Below are positions 1 through 9,302 of a stretch of 64,000 nt of DNA, piece by piece; position 1 is the stretch's first letter, and each line of letters begins with the position of its first letter. The notes below the pieces were generated by a model. The model was not told where the DNA came from and ran no database searches. It saw only the letters and a program-made list of their open reading frames with translations. Both the position numbers and the translations under genes were made by a program. The stretch comes from Loktanella sp. (lineage in GTDB: Bacteria > Pseudomonadota > Alphaproteobacteria > Rhodobacterales > Rhodobacteraceae), in NCBI GenBank assembly GCA_017390475.1, contig JAFPBO010000022.1:1-64000 (forward strand). Reading direction: 5' to 3'.

Positions 1-108
1 CAAAACTGGTGCTGTGGAGATAGAGTGTTTCATGGTGAGGGTGCCGGGCTTTGGAATTTGCATTTTTGGTCGAGACAACCAAAAAATACATCCTTTCAAA
101 CGCTTAAG
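1..108. other. Non-coding edge, possible junction of a rearrangement
   Basis: I see no gene in these first 108 bases. The stretch is AT-rich compared with the rest of the window and lies directly past the stop codon of the truncated RTX gene. It may be the end of an inserted element or the scar of a deletion, but no terminal inverted repeat or transposase piece could be recognised. Confidence 0.3.
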
Positions 109-900
109 CTACCCTCGCCAACCCCTCATGAATAATTCGGGATAAATGATATCGTTGCCAGCACCGCCTCGAATCACATCGTTGCCTTGGCCACCATAGA
201 TGATATCGTCACCCGCGCCGGCTGTAATCGTGTCGTCCCCGGCACCGCCACGGATATAATTGCCACTATCGTCAATGACCTGTCTGTCAGGTATTTCGAG
301 ATAGCTGGTGCTGTCTACGTAGCCTGGCCCCATCGTGTCATTGCCGGATGTCCCGTCAATGACCTCAACAAAATAAGGATCGGGGCGGTCGGACAGCATG
401 TTACTGTTGTCGCCAACAACCGTTCCAAAAGTCACAAAGGCAATCGGCTTAGCCGTCAATGCATTCAGCGCATCGCCGGGTCCAACCGGAGGCACGATCC
501 ATAACTGTGACCCGTGTGGGCCAGCGCCCTGGACCACATTCGCAACAACAGTATCGCTGGTTGTGCCATCGATATAAGTATAGGTCGCATTGATCAGTAC
601 ATAAGCGTCGAAGTCAAATTTGAAACCGCCGCCAGGATTGTTGTCATTGATGATGAATTTGTCGCGCGCGCCGCCCGGGCCGACCGCATAATCATACCTG
701 TCATTTGGTAAGACGTTGTTCGGTCCACCATCGTCGGGTGACCATACCTGGATGCGATTGAACAAGGGATTGGCATCACTGCCAAATTGCTGCCTTTCCA
801 AATCCGCAGCTCTATCGACCCGAAAACTTGCAGTGCTTTTGTCGGTATCAAGTTGGCTGAAACCGAGGGTCAGGTTGAGCACTTTGAAGGTTGTGGGCAT
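109..900 (-). CDS. RTX (haemolysin-type calcium-binding repeat) protein, probably C-terminally truncated
   Basis: This 263-residue protein has no recognised N-terminal domain. Four consecutive RTX nonapeptides of the form GGxGxDxUx lie at residues 218-226, 227-235, 236-244 and 245-253. RTX repeats bind calcium in proteins secreted by type I systems, and normally more repeats and a secretion signal follow. Here the repeats break off and only ten unrelated residues (PELFMRGWRG) precede the stop. The gene is therefore probably cut by an insertion, deletion or frameshift near position 140. The start at 900 has an AGGA ribosome-binding site seven bases upstream. The residual protein may not be secreted, and the activity of the N-terminal part is unknown. 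Confidence 0.7.
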   Translation of the reverse strand: MPTTFKVLNLTLGFSQLDTDKSTASFRVDRAADLERQQFGSDANPLFNRIQVWSPDDGGPNNVLPNDRYDYAVGPGGARDKFIINDNNPGGGFKFDFDAYVLINATYTYIDGTTSDTVVANVVQGAGPHGSQLWIVPPVGPGDALNALTAKPIAFVTFGTVVGDNSNMLSDRPDPYFVEVIDGTSGNDTMGPGYVDSTSYLEIPDRQVIDDSGNYIRGGAGDDTITAGAGDDIIYGGQGNDVIRGGAGNDIIYPELFMRGWRG

Positions 901-1235
901 AGTTGGATCCTAACTCGTAAAACATACACAAATACCAAAAAAATATGGGCCAAAACGAAGGCAAAGTCAATCGGTACGGTTTCGTCTCTCGTGGGCTCAC
1001 AAGGATTCTCCAAGGCGTCTGATTGTTTCCAATTTACGCTTATTGGTCTAGGAAGGCGACTGTGCCAAGCATGTTTGACGAACGGACTTGTCACCGATTA
1101 ACCGAATGAAAATAAATCATACATTTGTACATGCCTCGGGTGCATTCCCGACATAGCCTGTAGAATTGCTGAAACCTTTTCTACGCTATTTAAGCCTATT
1201 ATAGAGATAATCTATTTTTCTCTGCCGGATCGTGG
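901..1235. other. Intergenic region without a recognisable gene
   Basis: About 335 bases separate the RTX gene start from the ubiG stop, both on the minus strand. Short open frames occur on both strands but none has family-like composition. The stretch probably carries the RTX promoter and the 3' region of ubiG. No convincing terminator hairpin was found. Confidence 0.4.
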
Positions 1236-1988
1236 TTAACCGCTGATCTGCGCTTTTGTAGCAGCTGTGACATAATTGACAGACAAGTCCCGGTCGCTGA
1301 TCGACCAGTCGAACCGCAGCGGGTTGAATACATAGCCCTTGCGGTCCACCGGCGTCAGCCCTGCCTTTGCCAGCAGCGCGAATAACTCGTCCGGGGTGAT
1401 GAACTTGGACCATTCATGCGTGCCTTTGGGCAGCCAGCGCATCACCCATTCCGCGCCTACAATCGCCATCGCAAAGGATTTGGGATTGCGGTTGATGGTT
1501 GAACACAGGTGCAACCCACCCGGTTTCAACAATTGCTGGCAGGCGGTGAGATAGCCAAGAGGGTCGGCCACGTGTTCGACCACCTCCATGTTCAGCACGA
1601 CGTCGAATTGTTCGCCTGCATCTGCCATCGCCTCTGGTGTGGTATGGCGATAGTCGATCTGCAGCCCGGATTGCGCAGCATGAACCTGTGCCACCGGAAT
1701 GTTGCGTTCTGCGGCATCGGCACCGACGACAGTCGCGCCAAGCCGTGCCATCGGTTCGCACAGCAACCCGCCGCCACAACCTATATCCAGCAGCCGCAAT
1801 CCGGCAAATGGTACAGGTCCCCGTAGATCGCGGCCGAACTCTGCGGCAATCTGGCGCGTGATGTAATCCAGCCGCACCGGATTCATCATGTGCAACGGCT
1901 TGAATTTGCCGTTCAGATCCCACCATTCGGCGGCCATCGCCTCGAACTTGGCGATTTCGGCGGGGTCGACGGTGTTGGTGGTGGACAT
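1236..1988 (-). CDS. ubiG: Ubiquinone biosynthesis O-methyltransferase UbiG
   Basis: This 250-residue class I SAM-dependent methyltransferase carries out the two O-methylations of ubiquinone synthesis on the ring-hydroxylated prenyl intermediates. The N-terminus ([15 protein letters not shown]) and the SAM-binding glycine loop LDIGCGGG at residues 67-74 are typical of UbiG, as is the post-loop region [11 protein letters not shown]. The frame stays open upstream to 2342, but that extension overlaps the divergent peptidase gene and has shadow-like composition. I therefore start at the conserved MSTTNTVDP. The gene is divergent from pip with 63 bases between start codons. Confidence 0.95.
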   Translation of the reverse strand: MSTTNTVDPAEIAKFEAMAAEWWDLNGKFKPLHMMNPVRLDYITRQIAAEFGRDLRGPVPFAGLRLLDIGCGGGLLCEPMARLGATVVGADAAERNIPVAQVHAAQSGLQIDYRHTTPEAMADAGEQFDVVLNMEVVEHVADPLGYLTACQQLLKPGGLHLCSTINRNPKSFAMAIVGAEWVMRWLPKGTHEWSKFITPDELFALLAKAGLTPVDRKGYVFNPLRFDWSISDRDLSVNYVTAATKAQISG

Positions 1989-2051
1989 TTTCTGGCTCCG
2001 GTCGTGACAGGGGTCATGGTTTCTGGTTTCAATGCGCGATATAGGATGATC

Positions 2052-3047
2052 ATGGACAAAGTCGTAGGACAAAACCGCCCCGGTGCCCACCTTTATCCCC
2101 CCGTTGATCCCTTTGATCAGCGGATGCTGGATGTGGGTGATGGCCACAGGCTGTATGTAGAACAATGCGGCAATCCGCAGGGGATCCCCGTTGTTGTGCT
2201 GCATGGCGGGCCTGGTGGTGGATGCAGCCCTGCAATGCGGCGGTATTTCGATCCTGACGTTTTCCGCATCGTGTTGTTTGACCAACGCGGTTGCGGCAGA
2301 TCGCGGCCACATGCCAGCGTTGAGGCAAATACCACGTGGCATCTGGTTGCTGATATCGAACAGATCCGCGAGACTTTGAGCATTGGGCGTTGGATCGTCT
2401 TTGGCGGATCATGGGGGGCGACACTGGCGCTGATCTATGCGCAGGCGCATGCCGAACATGTCGCGGCGCTGGCGTTGCGGGGTGTGTTCCTGATGACGCA
2501 GCCTGAACTCGACTGGTTCTACGGTGGTGGCGCAGGCAAGTTCTGGCCCGAGCTTTGGGCGCGGTTTTCCGGCATGATCCCGGCGGATGAACATGATGAC
2601 CTGATTGCCGCCTATCACTGGCGGCTGTTTTCCGGCGATCTACATCTTGAAACCCGTTATGCCCGGGCCTGGGCATCCTGGGAAAATGCGCTGGCATCGA
2701 TGGACAGCGACGGCATGACGGGAGAAAGCCCCGCGGATTACGCTCGTGCCTTTGCCCGGTTGGAAAACCATTATTTTCAGCACGCGGGGTTTCTGTCTGC
2801 TGATCAGCAGATCCTGCATCCCGCGCAGATGGCAAAGATCGCCCATATTCCTGGCATCATCGTGCAGGGCCGTTATGACATGATCTGCCCGCCAGTATCG
2901 GCCTATACGCTGGCGCAGGGCTGGCCCAAGGCGCGGCTGGTAATGATAGGCCGTGCGGGTCATGCATTGTCCGAACCGGGCATATCTGCTGAATTGGTGC
3001 GCAGTATGGATGTTCTGGGCGCGCAGCGCGCTGTTCTGGGGCTTTAA
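2052..3047 (+). CDS. pip: Proline iminopeptidase (alpha/beta hydrolase, S33)
   Basis: This cytoplasmic peptidase of 331 residues removes N-terminal proline from peptides. Visible signatures are the oxyanion-hole region HGGPGGG (51-57), DQRGCGRS (77-84), the nucleophile elbow GGSWG with Ser120, an acid in [10 protein letters not shown] and the catalytic histidine in [10 protein letters not shown]. The start at 2052 has AGGA five bases upstream; an in-frame ATG at 2046 lies too close to that site. A peptide-type ABC importer follows on the same strand after 58 bases. Co-location suggests that imported proline-containing peptides are trimmed by this enzyme, which is an inference from position only. 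Confidence 0.9.
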   Translation: MDKVVGQNRPGAHLYPPVDPFDQRMLDVGDGHRLYVEQCGNPQGIPVVVLHGGPGGGCSPAMRRYFDPDVFRIVLFDQRGCGRSRPHASVEANTTWHLVADIEQIRETLSIGRWIVFGGSWGATLALIYAQAHAEHVAALALRGVFLMTQPELDWFYGGGAGKFWPELWARFSGMIPADEHDDLIAAYHWRLFSGDLHLETRYARAWASWENALASMDSDGMTGESPADYARAFARLENHYFQHAGFLSADQQILHPAQMAKIAHIPGIIVQGRYDMICPPVSAYTLAQGWPKARLVMIGRAGHALSEPGISAELVRSMDVLGAQRAVLGL

Positions 3048-3105
3048 CCTTTACAGCGGGCAGTCAGACGCTAAGCTAAACGAAAATAAACGGGGAATTG
3101 ACAGT

Positions 3106-4098
3106 TTGGGCAACGTCCTGACGATTATTTTGCAGCGCCTTGCCTTGGGTTTTGTGACGTTGCTGATCGTATCGGTTGTTATCTTTGTGGCGGTGAACCT
3201 GCTGCCCGGGGATTTCGCGCAATCGATCCTTGGTCAGGGTGCTACACCGGAATCTGTCGCTGCGATCCGGCAGGATCTGGGGCTGGATCAGCCGATGGTG
3301 ACAAGGTATTTCAACTGGCTTGGGGGGGCGTTGCAGGGCGATTTCGGCAATAGTTTTGCGCAGGCGAATTTTGCCAATTTCACCGGCAGCGTGTCGGGTT
3401 CCGGCAGCGTTGCCCAGCAGATCGGGCCACGTTTTGCGAACACGATGTTTCTGGCCGCCGTCAGTGCCGCGATTGCCGTGCCTTTCGCGATTGTCCTTGG
3501 GGTACTGGCCGCACTTTACCGCAACTCAGTATTTGACAAAGCGACCAATATTTTCACCCTGTCATCAATTTCCAGCCCTGAATTCTTTCTTGCCTACATC
3601 CTGATCCTGTTTCTGGCAGTCCTGAACCCGATCCTGCCATCGGTGTCGAATATCTTTTCCGGGATGTCATTTGGCGAGAGGCTGGAAAAAACATTGCTGC
3701 CCGCGCTGACGCTGACGCTTGTTGTCACTGCTCATATGATGCGGATGACACGGGCGGCAATCATCAACCTGCTCGCCTCGCCCTATATTGAAATGGCGCG
3801 GCTGAAAGGCGTGTCGCCGATGCGGGTCATCGTCCGCCATGCGCTGCCCAATGCGCTGGCCCCGATCATCAATGTGGTGGCGATCAATCTGGCCTATCTG
3901 ATCACCGGTGTCGTCGTGGTCGAGGTGGTTTTCGTCTATCCCGGTATCGGCCAATTGTTCGTGGATAGCGTGAAATTCCGCGATATTCCGGTGGTGCAGG
4001 CCTGCTGTCTGATCTTTGCGACCGCTTATATTCTGCTGAACCTGACCGCTGATGTGATGTCGATCCTGTCCAACCCAAGGCTGAGGCATCCGAAATGA
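3106..4098 (+). CDS. Peptide-type ABC transporter permease, DppB family
   Basis: This inner-membrane permease of about 330 residues belongs to the dipeptide/oligopeptide/nickel class. The N-terminal segment LAGFVTLLIVSVVIFVAVN-like helix, the LLPGDFAQSILGQ stretch, the EAA-type loop (MARLKGVSPMRVIVRHALPNAL) and the end helices are typical of DppB. No ATG lies near the conserved start, so I choose TTG at 3106, which has GGGGA nine bases upstream. The open frame reaches back to 2953, but that part overlaps pip and is shadow sequence. Translation of the next gene is coupled through an ATGA overlap. The substrate is not known; peptides are the family default. Confidence 0.85.
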   Translation: MGNVLTIILQRLALGFVTLLIVSVVIFVAVNLLPGDFAQSILGQGATPESVAAIRQDLGLDQPMVTRYFNWLGGALQGDFGNSFAQANFANFTGSVSGSGSVAQQIGPRFANTMFLAAVSAAIAVPFAIVLGVLAALYRNSVFDKATNIFTLSSISSPEFFLAYILILFLAVLNPILPSVSNIFSGMSFGERLEKTLLPALTLTLVVTAHMMRMTRAAIINLLASPYIEMARLKGVSPMRVIVRHALPNALAPIINVVAINLAYLITGVVVVEVVFVYPGIGQLFVDSVKFRDIPVVQACCLIFATAYILLNLTADVMSILSNPRLRHPK

Positions 4099-5294
4099 TC
4101 ATCTGGTTTGCTGTCGCGCTGATAGGTTTTGCTGCTGTCGCGTGGGGGTTCCGCTTTGCTGGGCAGGCCGCGACCAGCCGCGCGCCGTTCTTTCGCGATA
4201 TGCCGTTCAGTGTGGCCTATGGCTATATCCTTGCTGCTGCGGCGCTGGTCTGGCTGGTCTGGGCCTATGCGCAGGGGCGCAGTGCCGATCCGCTGGTGGC
4301 CAATAAATTCTTTTTCCTGCGCATCGCGGTGGAAGGGTTCATCATATTTTCGATCGCGGCATGGCTGTTCCGGCTGTTGGGCCGCAATGTCGGGACTCGC
4401 CAGACCAAGCGGTTGTTCCGCGCCATGCCGCTGACGGCCGCATTCGGGATCATGATGATCCTGATCTATGTCTTTGTGGCGGTTTTTGCGAGTGTGCTGG
4501 CCCCTTACGGGCAGGCAGAGATTATTCGCGGTGTGCCTGCCAATATCATGCCGGGCGGTGATATCTCGATGGGCGGCAACCCGGATTTCCCGTTGGGCAC
4601 TGATCAGATTGGTCGTGATATCCTGAGCCGCTTGATCTATGGCGCGCAGAACACGGTTGGCATCGCATTTGTCACTACGGTGATCGCGTTCCTGCTGGGT
4701 GGCAGTATGGGTTTTCTGGCGGCGACTTTGGGTGGCTGGCTGGATCAGGTGTTGTCGCGCATGGTTGATGTGCTGATGGCGATCCCGTCGCTGATTTTTG
4801 CGCTGCTTTTGATGACGATCGCCAGCGTCTGGGCACCAAGGCTGGGTATCCCGCAGACCTATTTCATGATTCTGATCATCGCTGTGATCGACAGCACCCG
4901 GGTTTACCGGCTGGCCCGCGCGGTGGGGCAGAATATCGTTGTGATGGATTATATCGAGGCGGCAAAGCTGCGCGGTGAAGGCCTGCCCTATCTGATGTTC
5001 AAGGAAATCCTGCCAAATGCGACGGCCCCTTTGTTGGCTGAATTCGGGCTGCGGTTCTGCTTTGTGTTCCTGACCATTGCGTCGCTGTCATTCCTTGGCG
5101 TGGGCATCCAGCCGCCTTTGGCCGATTGGGGCACGATGGTGCGCGATCTGGGTGGATTTGTGAATTTTGCACAATTCGCCCCGATGACGGCCACGCCACC
5201 TTTGTTGGCTGCCGGGGCGATTGCCTTGCTGGCCGTGGCGGTAAATTTCGTAGTGGATTGGGCACTGCATAAATCATCGGGGTTGAAAGATTGA
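4095..5294 (+). CDS. Peptide-type ABC transporter permease, DppC family
   Basis: This is the partner permease of 399 residues. Its C-terminal two thirds carry the DppC core: PLGTDQIGRDILSRLIYGA, a helix-rich body, and the EAA loop in YIEAAKLRGEGLPYLMFKEILPNA that docks onto the ATPase. It is roughly 100 residues longer than usual DppC proteins because of extra hydrophobic segments before residue 115. The start overlaps the upstream stop (ATGA at 4095-4098), and the ATPase gene begins one base after its stop. Gene order and overlaps indicate one transcription unit. Confidence 0.85.
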   Translation: MIIWFAVALIGFAAVAWGFRFAGQAATSRAPFFRDMPFSVAYGYILAAAALVWLVWAYAQGRSADPLVANKFFFLRIAVEGFIIFSIAAWLFRLLGRNVGTRQTKRLFRAMPLTAAFGIMMILIYVFVAVFASVLAPYGQAEIIRGVPANIMPGGDISMGGNPDFPLGTDQIGRDILSRLIYGAQNTVGIAFVTTVIAFLLGGSMGFLAATLGGWLDQVLSRMVDVLMAIPSLIFALLLMTIASVWAPRLGIPQTYFMILIIAVIDSTRVYRLARAVGQNIVVMDYIEAAKLRGEGLPYLMFKEILPNATAPLLAEFGLRFCFVFLTIASLSFLGVGIQPPLADWGTMVRDLGGFVNFAQFAPMTATPPLLAAGAIALLAVAVNFVVDWALHKSSGLKD

Positions 5295-5295
5295 T

Positions 5296-6945
5296 ATGAC
5301 AGATGCCCCCCTGCTGAAAATCCGTGGGATCGAGATTGATGGCCGCAGTGACGAAACCTGGACGCCTATCATCAAAGGCGTGAACCTCACCTTGCAGCGT
5401 GGGCAGGTCATGGGGTTGATCGGCGAATCCGGAGCGGGGAAATCAACATTGGGGCTGGCCGCGATGGGTTATACCCGTGACGGCGTACGGATCAGCGGCG
5501 GCAGTGTGGAGTTTGACGGGATTGACCTGCTGAACGCTTCGGCCAATGTCAAACGCGAGTTGTTGGGCAAGCGGATTGCCTATGTCGCGCAATCTGCGGC
5601 GGCGAGTTTCAACCCTTCCCATCGTCTGATCGACCAGCATGTCGAAGCCCCGGTGCAGCACGGTATCGCTGGGCGCAAGGACAGTATCGAGGATGGCATC
5701 ACGCTTTATCGCAAGCTGCGCCTGCCCAACCCCGGGGAGATCGGGTTTCGCTATCCGCATCAGGTGTCAGGTGGGCAATTACAGCGCGCGATGACAGCGA
5801 TGGCGATGTCCTGTCGCCCGGATCTGATTATCTTTGATGAACCGACCACCGCGCTCGACGTGACGACGCAGATCGAGGTGCTGTCAGCAATTCGCGATAT
5901 CGTGGCGCAATACAATACGGCAGCGATCTATATTACTCATGATCTGGCTGTTGTGGCGCAGATGGCTGACCGGATCAAAGTGTTGCTAAAGGGTGAAGAG
6001 GTCGAAACAGCCGACACCCGCATGATGCTGGATGCACCGACACAGGATTACACAAGGTCGCTTTGGGCGGTGCGCAGTTTTGAACGGCCGACCAAACCTG
6101 CCGTGATAACAGGTGCTGTGCCTTTGATCAGTGTGCAGAACGTCGATGCCGCCTATGGCAAGGAAAAGGTCCTGCACGATGTCAGCTTTGACATGCATGC
6201 TGGCCGCACCGTCGCCGTCGTCGGGGAAAGCGGGTCCGGCAAATCGACCACTGCGCGCTGTATCACCGGATTATTGCCGCCCAGTGCCGGGCAGATCCTG
6301 TTTGATGGCACCCCGCTGCCCGCCGATTACCGTAAGCGTGGCAAGGATCAACTACGCCAGATCCAGATGATCTATCAGATGGCCGATACTGCGCTGAATC
6401 CGCGCATGTCGATCGGCCAGATCATTGCGCGGCCTGTGCAGTTCTACCTAGGGCTGACTGGCAAGGCCAAGCGCCGCCGTGTCGACGCCTTGCTCGACCA
6501 GATCGAACTGGACCCGGCGGAATACTACAACCGGCTGCCGTCCGAATTGTCCGGTGGGCAGAAACAACGGATCGGGATTGCGCGGGCGCTGGCGGCTGAA
6601 CCGCAGTTCATTATCTGTGATGAGGTGACATCCGCGCTGGACCAGCTGGTCGCCGAAGGCATCCTGCGTCTTTTGGCACGGTTGCAGGACGAGCTGTCAT
6701 TGTCTTATATGTTCATCACACATGATCTTGCGACGGTGAAGGCCATCGCTGACGAAGTGGTGGTCATGAAAGATGGGCGCGTGGTCGAACAGGGGCCGAA
6801 GGACGAAATGTTCAGCCCGCCGCACCACGCCTACACGGATCTGCTATTGTCGTCGGTGCCGGAAATGGACCCCGATTGGCTGAGCAATCTACTGGCGGAA
6901 CGCGGAGTTGATAATATCGGCGATGCGGCCGTTAATAAAATGTAA
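5296..6945 (+). CDS. ABC transporter ATP-binding protein with two fused ATPase domains (DppDF-like)
   Basis: This 549-residue protein joins both ATPase subunits of a peptide importer in one chain. Domain 1 has Walker A GESGAGKST (43-51), signature VSGGQLQRA and Walker B IIFDEPTTALD. Domain 2 has Walker A GESGSGKST, signature LSGGQKQRIG and Walker B IICDEVTSALD, where valine replaces the usual proline after the catalytic Glu. Each domain has its own H-loop region (ITHDLA). Fused DppD-DppF ATPases are common in alphaproteobacteria. The gene lies between permease and binding-protein genes of the same set. Confidence 0.9.
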   Translation: MTDAPLLKIRGIEIDGRSDETWTPIIKGVNLTLQRGQVMGLIGESGAGKSTLGLAAMGYTRDGVRISGGSVEFDGIDLLNASANVKRELLGKRIAYVAQSAAASFNPSHRLIDQHVEAPVQHGIAGRKDSIEDGITLYRKLRLPNPGEIGFRYPHQVSGGQLQRAMTAMAMSCRPDLIIFDEPTTALDVTTQIEVLSAIRDIVAQYNTAAIYITHDLAVVAQMADRIKVLLKGEEVETADTRMMLDAPTQDYTRSLWAVRSFERPTKPAVITGAVPLISVQNVDAAYGKEKVLHDVSFDMHAGRTVAVVGESGSGKSTTARCITGLLPPSAGQILFDGTPLPADYRKRGKDQLRQIQMIYQMADTALNPRMSIGQIIARPVQFYLGLTGKAKRRRVDALLDQIELDPAEYYNRLPSELSGGQKQRIGIARALAAEPQFIICDEVTSALDQLVAEGILRLLARLQDELSLSYMFITHDLATVKAIADEVVVMKDGRVVEQGPKDEMFSPPHHAYTDLLLSSVPEMDPDWLSNLLAERGVDNIGDAAVNKM

Positions 6946-6994
6946 CCGAATCATGGCCCAAAGGGTCAGTAAGACCAAACAGGGAGAATTGACG

Positions 6995-8536
6995 ATGAAT
7001 GGAATTAGCAGACGCGGTCTATTGAAAACGGGTGTCGCTGCTGGCGTCCTGGGCCTGTCGGGTATGCCATTACGCGCGCAGACCCGCGGTGGTAAATTCA
7101 CCGCTGGGCTTAGTGGAGCCAATACGTCTGACAGTTGGGATGGTCGGACTCATTCTGACGTCTTCATGATCGCCGCCGCGCTTGGCGGTGTGTTTGATGC
7201 ACTGACCGAGGTCGCCGCCGACGGGTCCTTGCAAGGCGAATTGGCAACAAGCTGGGAAGCCAGCCCCGACGCCAAGGTCTGGACTTTCAATCTGCGCGAA
7301 GGCGTAACTTTCCACAATGGCAAGGCATTCGGCGCCGATGACGTGATTGAATCGCTGCAGATGCACGTGGCCGAAGGATCTCGTTCCGCCGCGCAACCGC
7401 TGGTCGCCGCGATCACCGAAATGACCAAGATCACCGACCATCAGGTGCAGTTCACGCTGGAGGCTGGCAATGCCGACTTCCCCTATCTGCTGTCGGATTA
7501 TCACCTGCTGATGTATCCTGCAGGCCAGATCGAAGAAGCGATTGCCCAAGGGATCGGGACAGGCCTTTACGAGGTCGTCGCCTTTGACCCTGGTGTTCGT
7601 TTTGTTGGACGTCGTTTCGCAGATCACTACAAAGGAGACAGCGCCGGTTTCTTTGACGAGGTCGAACTGATCGCGATCAACGACAACACTGCGCGTATGA
7701 ATGCGCTGATGACAGGGCAGGTTGACGCGGTGAACCGGATCGATTTCCGTCTTGAACCTTTGCTGCGCGCCAACCCGAATGTCCGCATTCAGGAAGTGAC
7801 CGGCAACCAGCATTATACTTTCCCAATGCTGACTCAGACCGCGCCTTTTGATGATGTGAACATCCGCCGCGCGCTTAAATACGGGATCGACCGTCAGGAT
7901 ATGGTGGACAAAATCCTGCTGGGTCACGGCATGGTCGGCAATGACAGCCCAATTGGCCCGGCGAACCAGTATTACCACGCCGAGATGGAACAGCTGGAAT
8001 ATGATCCTGACCAGGCCCGCTACTACCTGCAACAGGCCGGATTGGACAATCTGAACATCGATCTGTCTGCCTCAAATGCCGCATTTGAGGGGGCCGTGGA
8101 TGCGGCCCAGCTTTACCAATCCTCTGCCGCGCCTGCGGGGATCAATATCAACGTTATTCAGGAGCCGGCTGATGGCTATTGGTCGAATGTCTGGCTGATC
8201 AAGCCTTTCTCGGCCTCTTACTGGACGGGCCGCGCGACCGAAGACTGGATGTTCTCATCCGCCTACGAATCGGGTGTGCCGTGGAACGACAGCCAATGGG
8301 ATCATCCGCATTTCGAGGAATTGTTGTATTCCGCGCGTGCCGAGCTGGATACCGACAGGCGGCGCGAGCTGTATTATGAGATGCAGGAAATTCTGCGCGA
8401 CGACGGCGGCGTTATCATCCCGATGTTCGCCAATTTCGTCGAAGCCGTCAGCAGCCGGGTTGTGACACCGGATGTCGTGGGCAACACCGCACAGATGGAC
8501 AACAACCGCATGCTGGAACGCTGGTCGCTGGCGTAA
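6995..8536 (+). CDS. Periplasmic substrate-binding protein, SBP family 5, with Tat-type signal
   Basis: This 513-residue solute-binding protein delivers substrate to the ABC importer encoded upstream. The start at 6995 is supported by AGGGAG eight bases upstream; the frame continues back into the ATPase gene but is not coding there. The N-terminus carries a twin-arginine motif (SRRGLLK), a hydrophobic core and a cleavage site near LRA-QT (residue 28), so export is probably folded through Tat. Family-5 features include VWTFNLREGVTFHNGKAFG and the NVRIQEVTGNQHY region. A strong terminator follows, closing the unit. The ligand is unknown; peptides are likely given the adjacent peptidase. Confidence 0.88.
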   Translation: MNGISRRGLLKTGVAAGVLGLSGMPLRAQTRGGKFTAGLSGANTSDSWDGRTHSDVFMIAAALGGVFDALTEVAADGSLQGELATSWEASPDAKVWTFNLREGVTFHNGKAFGADDVIESLQMHVAEGSRSAAQPLVAAITEMTKITDHQVQFTLEAGNADFPYLLSDYHLLMYPAGQIEEAIAQGIGTGLYEVVAFDPGVRFVGRRFADHYKGDSAGFFDEVELIAINDNTARMNALMTGQVDAVNRIDFRLEPLLRANPNVRIQEVTGNQHYTFPMLTQTAPFDDVNIRRALKYGIDRQDMVDKILLGHGMVGNDSPIGPANQYYHAEMEQLEYDPDQARYYLQQAGLDNLNIDLSASNAAFEGAVDAAQLYQSSAAPAGININVIQEPADGYWSNVWLIKPFSASYWTGRATEDWMFSSAYESGVPWNDSQWDHPHFEELLYSARAELDTDRRRELYYEMQEILRDDGGVIIPMFANFVEAVSSRVVTPDVVGNTAQMDNNRMLERWSLA

Positions 8537-8553
8537 GGCGGCCAAGTTTTCTG

Positions 8554-8581
8554 AAACGCCCTGCCGCAAGGCGGGGCGTTT
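8554..8581 (+). terminator. Intrinsic terminator after the peptide importer operon
   Basis: A 12-base stem AAACGCCCTGCC pairs with GGCGGGGCGTTT (one G-U type mismatch) around a GCAA loop, 17 bases past the binding-protein stop codon. It ends in TTT. Confidence 0.75.
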
Positions 8582-8686
8582 ATGCGTTGCACTGTATGCC
8601 CCTTGCAGTTTCCCACGACACGGCGTATATCCCTGCCAATAGCGGTATCTTGGCTTCCACCCCCAAGGTTCCACCGGGAAACACCA

Positions 8687-8709
8687 ACGGGCCGCGCGCC
8701 CGTTTTTTT
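8687..8709 (+). terminator. Terminator-like hairpin in the rimP leader
   Basis: The stem ACGGGC/GCCCGT (loop CGCGC) is followed by seven T residues and stands 17 bases before the rimP start codon. It could end read-through from the upstream operon, but another terminator already stands 106 bases earlier. It may instead act as an attenuator of the rimP-nusA-infB operon, since NusA itself modulates hairpin termination. That second role is inference. Confidence 0.55.
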
Positions 8710-8726
8710 ATGCTTGGGACAAACCC

Positions 8727-9302
8727 ATGAATGACCTGATCGCCAAAGCGGCCATTGACCGTCGGATCGCAGAGATAATCACCCCTGTCATCGAGGACAT
8801 GGGGTTTGAGGTCGTGCGCGTCCGTCTGATGACCGGCAAGGAAAGCACCCTGCAAATCATGGTGCAGCGCCCTGATGGCACGATTGAAGTTGATGAATGC
8901 GCCCAGATTTCCACCGCAATCAGCGCGGTGCTGGATGTCGAGGACCCGATTGTCGATGTCTACACGCTCGAAGTGTCCAGCCCCGGCATCGACCGTCCGC
9001 TGACACGGTTGAAGGATTTCGACCAGTGGAAAGGTTTTGAGGCCAAGATCGAAACCGAAGAACTGATTGACGGACGACGCCGGTTCAAAGGCGAGCTTGC
9101 CGGCATCGACGGTGATGAGGTGCTGATCGATATCGAAGAAGGCACTATCGGCCTGAAATTTGAATGGCTGTCAGATGCCAAACTGGTGCTGACAGATGAT
9201 CTGATCCGCGACGTGTTGCGCGGGCGCAAAGATGCGGGCCAGATCGACGAGACGCAATTTGACGAAATTGAAACCATCATTGATGGCGAGGAGAACACCT
9301 GA
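8727..9302 (+). CDS. rimP: Ribosome maturation factor RimP
   Basis: This 191-residue cytoplasmic factor is needed for maturation of the 30S subunit. The N-terminal part ([21 protein letters not shown]) and the motif [16 protein letters not shown] are typical of RimP. The C-terminal SH3-like domain follows, with an acidic tail about 40 residues longer than short homologues. It opens the conserved operon rimP-nusA-ylxR-infB; its TGA shares one base with the nusA ATG. A terminator-like hairpin lies just upstream. Confidence 0.95.
   Translation: MNDLIAKAAIDRRIAEIITPVIEDMGFEVVRVRLMTGKESTLQIMVQRPDGTIEVDECAQISTAISAVLDVEDPIVDVYTLEVSSPGIDRPLTRLKDFDQWKGFEAKIETEELIDGRRRFKGELAGIDGDEVLIDIEEGTIGLKFEWLSDAKLVLTDDLIRDVLRGRKDAGQIDETQFDEIETIIDGEENT

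Noticed and set aside
2953..3105. Upstream extension of the DppB-like permease to 2953
   Set aside because: That part overlaps the end of pip and does not resemble the permease family; TTG 3106 with GGGGA is preferred.
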